64,000 nt of DNA from Planctomycetota bacterium (GTDB lineage Bacteria; Planctomycetota; UBA1135; UBA2386): NCBI GenBank assembly GCA_020638695.1, contig JACKIB010000021.1, positions 27,613 through 91,612 of the forward strand, given 5' to 3'. The position numbers were made by a program, and so were the translations under genes. Shown in pieces: positions 61,619 through 64,000 of this stretch; position 1 is the first letter of the stretch; each line of letters starts with the position of its first letter. A model generated the notes under the pieces. The model saw only the letters and a list, made by a program, of their open reading frames with translations. It was not told the DNA's origin and searched no databases.

Positions 61619-63058
61619 ATGCTGGACTTCCTCGAAGATCGGCTCGGTCTGGTGACCGCGTTCCGCAGCAGCATGAGCCAGAAGCACCCGCCGCGCGGGA
61701 TCGGCTACCTGCGCACGATCGGCTTCGCGGCGCTGACCGTGATGCTGCTGCAATTCCTGTCCGGGATCGCACTCGCCGTGCACTACGTGCCAACCACCGA
61801 GTTGGCATACCCGTCGATCCTGGCGTTGGAACAGGACCTGACGTTCCACGGCTTCGCGTTCGGTTCGTTCACCCGCGCCCTGCACCACTTCGGCGCCTCG
61901 GCGTTCGTCATCTTCGTGGTGCTGCACATGATGCGGGTGTACTTCACCGGCGCGTACAAGCAGCCCCGCGAGCTGACGTGGCTGTCCGGGATCGGCCTGT
62001 TCCTCATCGTCATGGGATTCGGCTTCACCGGCTATCTGCTGCCCTGGGACCAGAAGGCGTACTTCGCCACCAAGGTCGGTACCGAGATCGCTTCGGACAC
62101 ACCGCTGATCGGCGCGCAGGTCAAGGAGATCATGCGCGGCGGCACCGAAGTCGCGCAGCCGACGCTGACCCGCTTCTACATCATCCACGTGGTGCTGTTG
62201 CCGATCGCGCTGCTCGGCGTGCTGGGCGCGCACTTCTACCTGATCCAGCGCCACGGCGTGTCGGCGCCCGGGCGACCGGTCGGCGACGAGGGCGAACCGG
62301 GTGCGCCGTACTTCCCGGACCACACCTTCAAGGAGGCGTTGGTCGGGGTGCTGGTCAGCGGCGCGTTGTTCTACATGTCGAGCGCGTACCGCGCGCCACT
62401 CGAGCCGCTGGCCGACCCGTCCGACACCAGCTACCACCCGCGCCCCGATTGGTACTTCCTGGGCCTGTTCCAGCTGCTCAAGGTGTTCACCACCTCGCGG
62501 CAGCTCGGCACCTTCTGGGTGCCGGCCGGGTTCATGACGCTGGTGGCGCTGTTGCCGTTCCTCGACCGCGGTAAGGAGCGTCACTGGGCGCGGCGCAAGC
62601 TGGCGACTGCGCTCGGCGTTTTGGTGTGTCTCGTGGTCGCCGGCTTGACGATCGCCGGGTTCCGCGACGACCCGCACAAGCACGATGCCGAGGCGGCAGG
62701 CGAGGGCGCGAAGAAGGCCGCGGCGAAGTCGCTCGGCCCGGTGATCCCGTACCCGCTCGAATTCACCGACATGGAGCGGCGCGGCTACGCCCTGGTGCGC
62801 CGTCTGAAGTGCCACGGCTGCCACAGCTACGTGAGCAAGAGCGCGGACGGCAAACAGGTCACCCACGGCACCCAGCACGACGGCGCGCCGCGGCTCGACG
62901 AATTCGAGTCGGACACGCTCAAGGCGGTGGCCGACTACGTCCGGCAACCGGAGGAAGGCAGCGAGATGCCCTCGTTCAGCAACGTCACGGAACAGGATCG
63001 GCTGGCGATCGCGGCGTACGTGCTTCGGCTGACGCGGCAGAAGAAGGCGCCGAAGTAG
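61619..63058 (+). CDS. Cytochrome b fused to a cytochrome c domain
   Basis: A 479-residue fusion. Helix B carries HHFGASAFVIFVVLH, helix D carries HVVLLPIALLGVLGAH with 14 residues between the His pair, the b6f-type spacing. The Qo motif is PDWY (HPRPDWYFLGLFQLLK, near residue 277) instead of PEWY, which is linked with menaquinone users. About eight helices follow the cyt b plus subunit IV plan. The last 100 residues form a mono-heme cytochrome c with CHGCH (near residue 398) and Met candidates in EGSEMPSFS. Translation starts 2 nt after the Rieske stop. Together they form a minimal two-gene quinol-cytochrome c oxidoreductase. Confidence 0.95.
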   Translation: MLDFLEDRLGLVTAFRSSMSQKHPPRGIGYLRTIGFAALTVMLLQFLSGIALAVHYVPTTELAYPSILALEQDLTFHGFAFGSFTRALHHFGASAFVIFVVLHMMRVYFTGAYKQPRELTWLSGIGLFLIVMGFGFTGYLLPWDQKAYFATKVGTEIASDTPLIGAQVKEIMRGGTEVAQPTLTRFYIIHVVLLPIALLGVLGAHFYLIQRHGVSAPGRPVGDEGEPGAPYFPDHTFKEALVGVLVSGALFYMSSAYRAPLEPLADPSDTSYHPRPDWYFLGLFQLLKVFTTSRQLGTFWVPAGFMTLVALLPFLDRGKERHWARRKLATALGVLVCLVVAGLTIAGFRDDPHKHDAEAAGEGAKKAAAKSLGPVIPYPLEFTDMERRGYALVRRLKCHGCHSYVSKSADGKQVTHGTQHDGAPRLDEFESDTLKAVADYVRQPEEGSEMPSFSNVTEQDRLAIAAYVLRLTRQKKAPK

Positions 63059-64000
63059 CGACGAACGCCGCCGCCGGGAGGCTGGACCGCTCCAGCAGCA
63101 GGGCGGCGTAGAGCGGCGCGTACTCGAGCACCTTCCACCCGGTGTCGAGCTGCCAACCGGGGGCGAAGTGGGCCAGGTACACCGTGCCGGTGAACGCCAA
63201 CACTCCGATCGCCGGACGACCGCAGACGAACGGCAGCCACAGCGCGACGTACCACGGGTGCAGTGTCGGCGTGAAGCACAGGAAGAACGTCAAGAAGGTC
63301 GCCATCACCCGATGCAGCGGCCAGCGCTTCATCAATGCCCAACCGAGCAAGGCGAGGCCGAGCAACAGCACCGGCACCTTGGCGACGCGGTGCGGGAACC
63401 AGCTGATCCCCAACTTCTCGCCGGCCATCGCGTCGCCCCACCCGAGCAGGAGCTCGGAACCCCGGAGCAGCAGGTGGAACATGCTGTCGTTGTGCCGCCA
63501 GGCGTCGCCGTAGCGCAGCGCTCCGGTGAACACGGTGGAGTACGGAACCTGGTCGACGAACCGCGGGTCGAGCAGGAACGGCACGTAGAGCAGCGCCAGC
63601 ACGGCGGCGAACACCGCGAGCACACGCCCGGCGCCGCGCGCGACGTGCGGCAGGAACACCACCGGCATGAGCTTGGCGGCGGTCGCCACCGCCAGCAGCG
63701 CAGCGGACGTCATCCGCCGACCCGCGGTCGCCGCCAGCAACGTGAGCAGCAGCGCGAGCACCGTCAAGCTGTCGCCGTGACCCTCACCGGCGAACTCGAG
63801 CACCACCAGCGGACACCAGGCGTACACCAGCGCCGCACTGGCCGGAACGCCGAGCCGCGGCAGCAACCGCCACAACACGGCACACGCCAGCAGATCGCAG
63901 CTGCCGAACACCACCTTCATCCCCATCGCCGATGGGTGCACCAGGTAGCCGAGCGCCAGCATGCCCTGCAACGCGGGCGGATAGGCAGCCGGAACCTCGG
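62985..64000 (-). CDS. GT-C-like membrane glycosyltransferase, 5' part missing
   Basis: The visible 338 codons encode a polytopic protein that begins beyond the right edge. The first residues EVPAAYPPALQGMLALGYLV contain the YPP motif common in DUF2029/GT87-type mannosyltransferases. Hydrophobic helices follow, with AWCPLVVLEFAGEGHGDSL and FTPTLHPWYVALWLPF as the usual membrane-interface motifs. The 3' end overlaps the cytochrome b-c gene by 74 nt in a convergent way, a point to check. Products of such enzymes are polyprenyl-linked glycans. Confidence 0.75.
   Translation of the reverse strand, partial: EVPAAYPPALQGMLALGYLVHPSAMGMKVVFGSCDLLACAVLWRLLPRLGVPASAALVYAWCPLVVLEFAGEGHGDSLTVLALLLTLLAATAGRRMTSAALLAVATAAKLMPVVFLPHVARGAGRVLAVFAAVLALLYVPFLLDPRFVDQVPYSTVFTGALRYGDAWRHNDSMFHLLLRGSELLLGWGDAMAGEKLGISWFPHRVAKVPVLLLGLALLGWALMKRWPLHRVMATFLTFFLCFTPTLHPWYVALWLPFVCGRPAIGVLAFTGTVYLAHFAPGWQLDTGWKVLEYAPLYAALLLERSSLPAAAFVATSAPSSAASAEARTPRSPADPVP

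Noticed and set aside
59771..62947. A 1058-codon open frame on the minus strand across the DUF4388, Rieske and cytochrome b genes
   Set aside because: The plus-strand genes have unambiguous heme, Fe-S and domain motifs. The antisense frame has none and is rich in Arg, Gln and His.

Overview
The window is chromosomal DNA from a high-GC, Gram-negative-type bacterium that looks like a planctomycete of the Poly30/Pla163 type. This lineage call is an inference. It rests on the many secreted proteins of no known family that end in a Cys/Gly-rich C-terminal domain, the eukaryote-like Ser/Thr kinase fused to WD40 repeats beside an ECF sigma factor, TMTC-like O-mannosyltransferase-like TPR proteins, SBBP-repeat giants, and the scarcity of Shine-Dalgarno sites. 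No tRNA, rRNA or CRISPR array was seen.

Layout. 1-6.2 kb (minus strand): a rearranged str-S10 cluster, transcribed rpsL-rpsG-(EF-G paralogue)-rpsJ-rplD-rplW-rplB. It has no tuf and no rplC at their usual places, and candidate sigma70 promoters lie before rpsL and rpsJ. 6.2-20.4 kb: a polytopic membrane protein, secreted proteins of unknown function, three consecutive AIM24-family genes, a lipoprotein, a DUF434 gene, and a peroxiredoxin-like gene that reads through an in-frame UGA as a probable selenoprotein. 20.4-22.8 kb: a DUF423 membrane protein and an SRPBCC/ArsR pair with a well-formed promoter-operator.

22.8-33.2 kb (minus): a sigma-like gene, a membrane-anchored pair, then repeated units of a small Cys-containing secreted protein plus a 0.9-kaa SBBP-repeat protein. 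Between the intact units lie two deletion scars built from fragments of these same genes. A conserved inverted-repeat leader with a compensatory base change precedes every copy of the small gene. 33.7-37.5 kb: an STPK-WD40 receptor and an ECF sigma factor. 37.6-43.8 kb: a PIN-like toxin remnant, a degenerate M6-like metalloprotease, an ECF42 sigma/YCII pair with a matching promoter motif, and a polyester-hydrolase-like alpha/beta hydrolase.

44.2-48.9 kb: eukaryote-type IleRS followed by IS256 and IS66 remnants and an AT-rich orphan membrane gene. 49-54.3 kb: two paralogous secreted proteins built of carboxypeptidase-regulatory-like domains. 54.5-59.8 kb: two TMTC-like TPR membrane proteins and DNA polymerase IV in a GTGA-overlapped operon. 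60.2-63.1 kb: a DUF4388 protein, a Rieske protein and a cytochrome b-cytochrome c fusion, together a quinol-oxidising complex. 63-64 kb: a GT-C-like glycosyltransferase cut by the window end.

The points most worth following up are the UGA-containing redox gene with its hairpin, the covarying leader in the SBBP cassette region together with the recombination scars, and the atypical str-S10 cluster.
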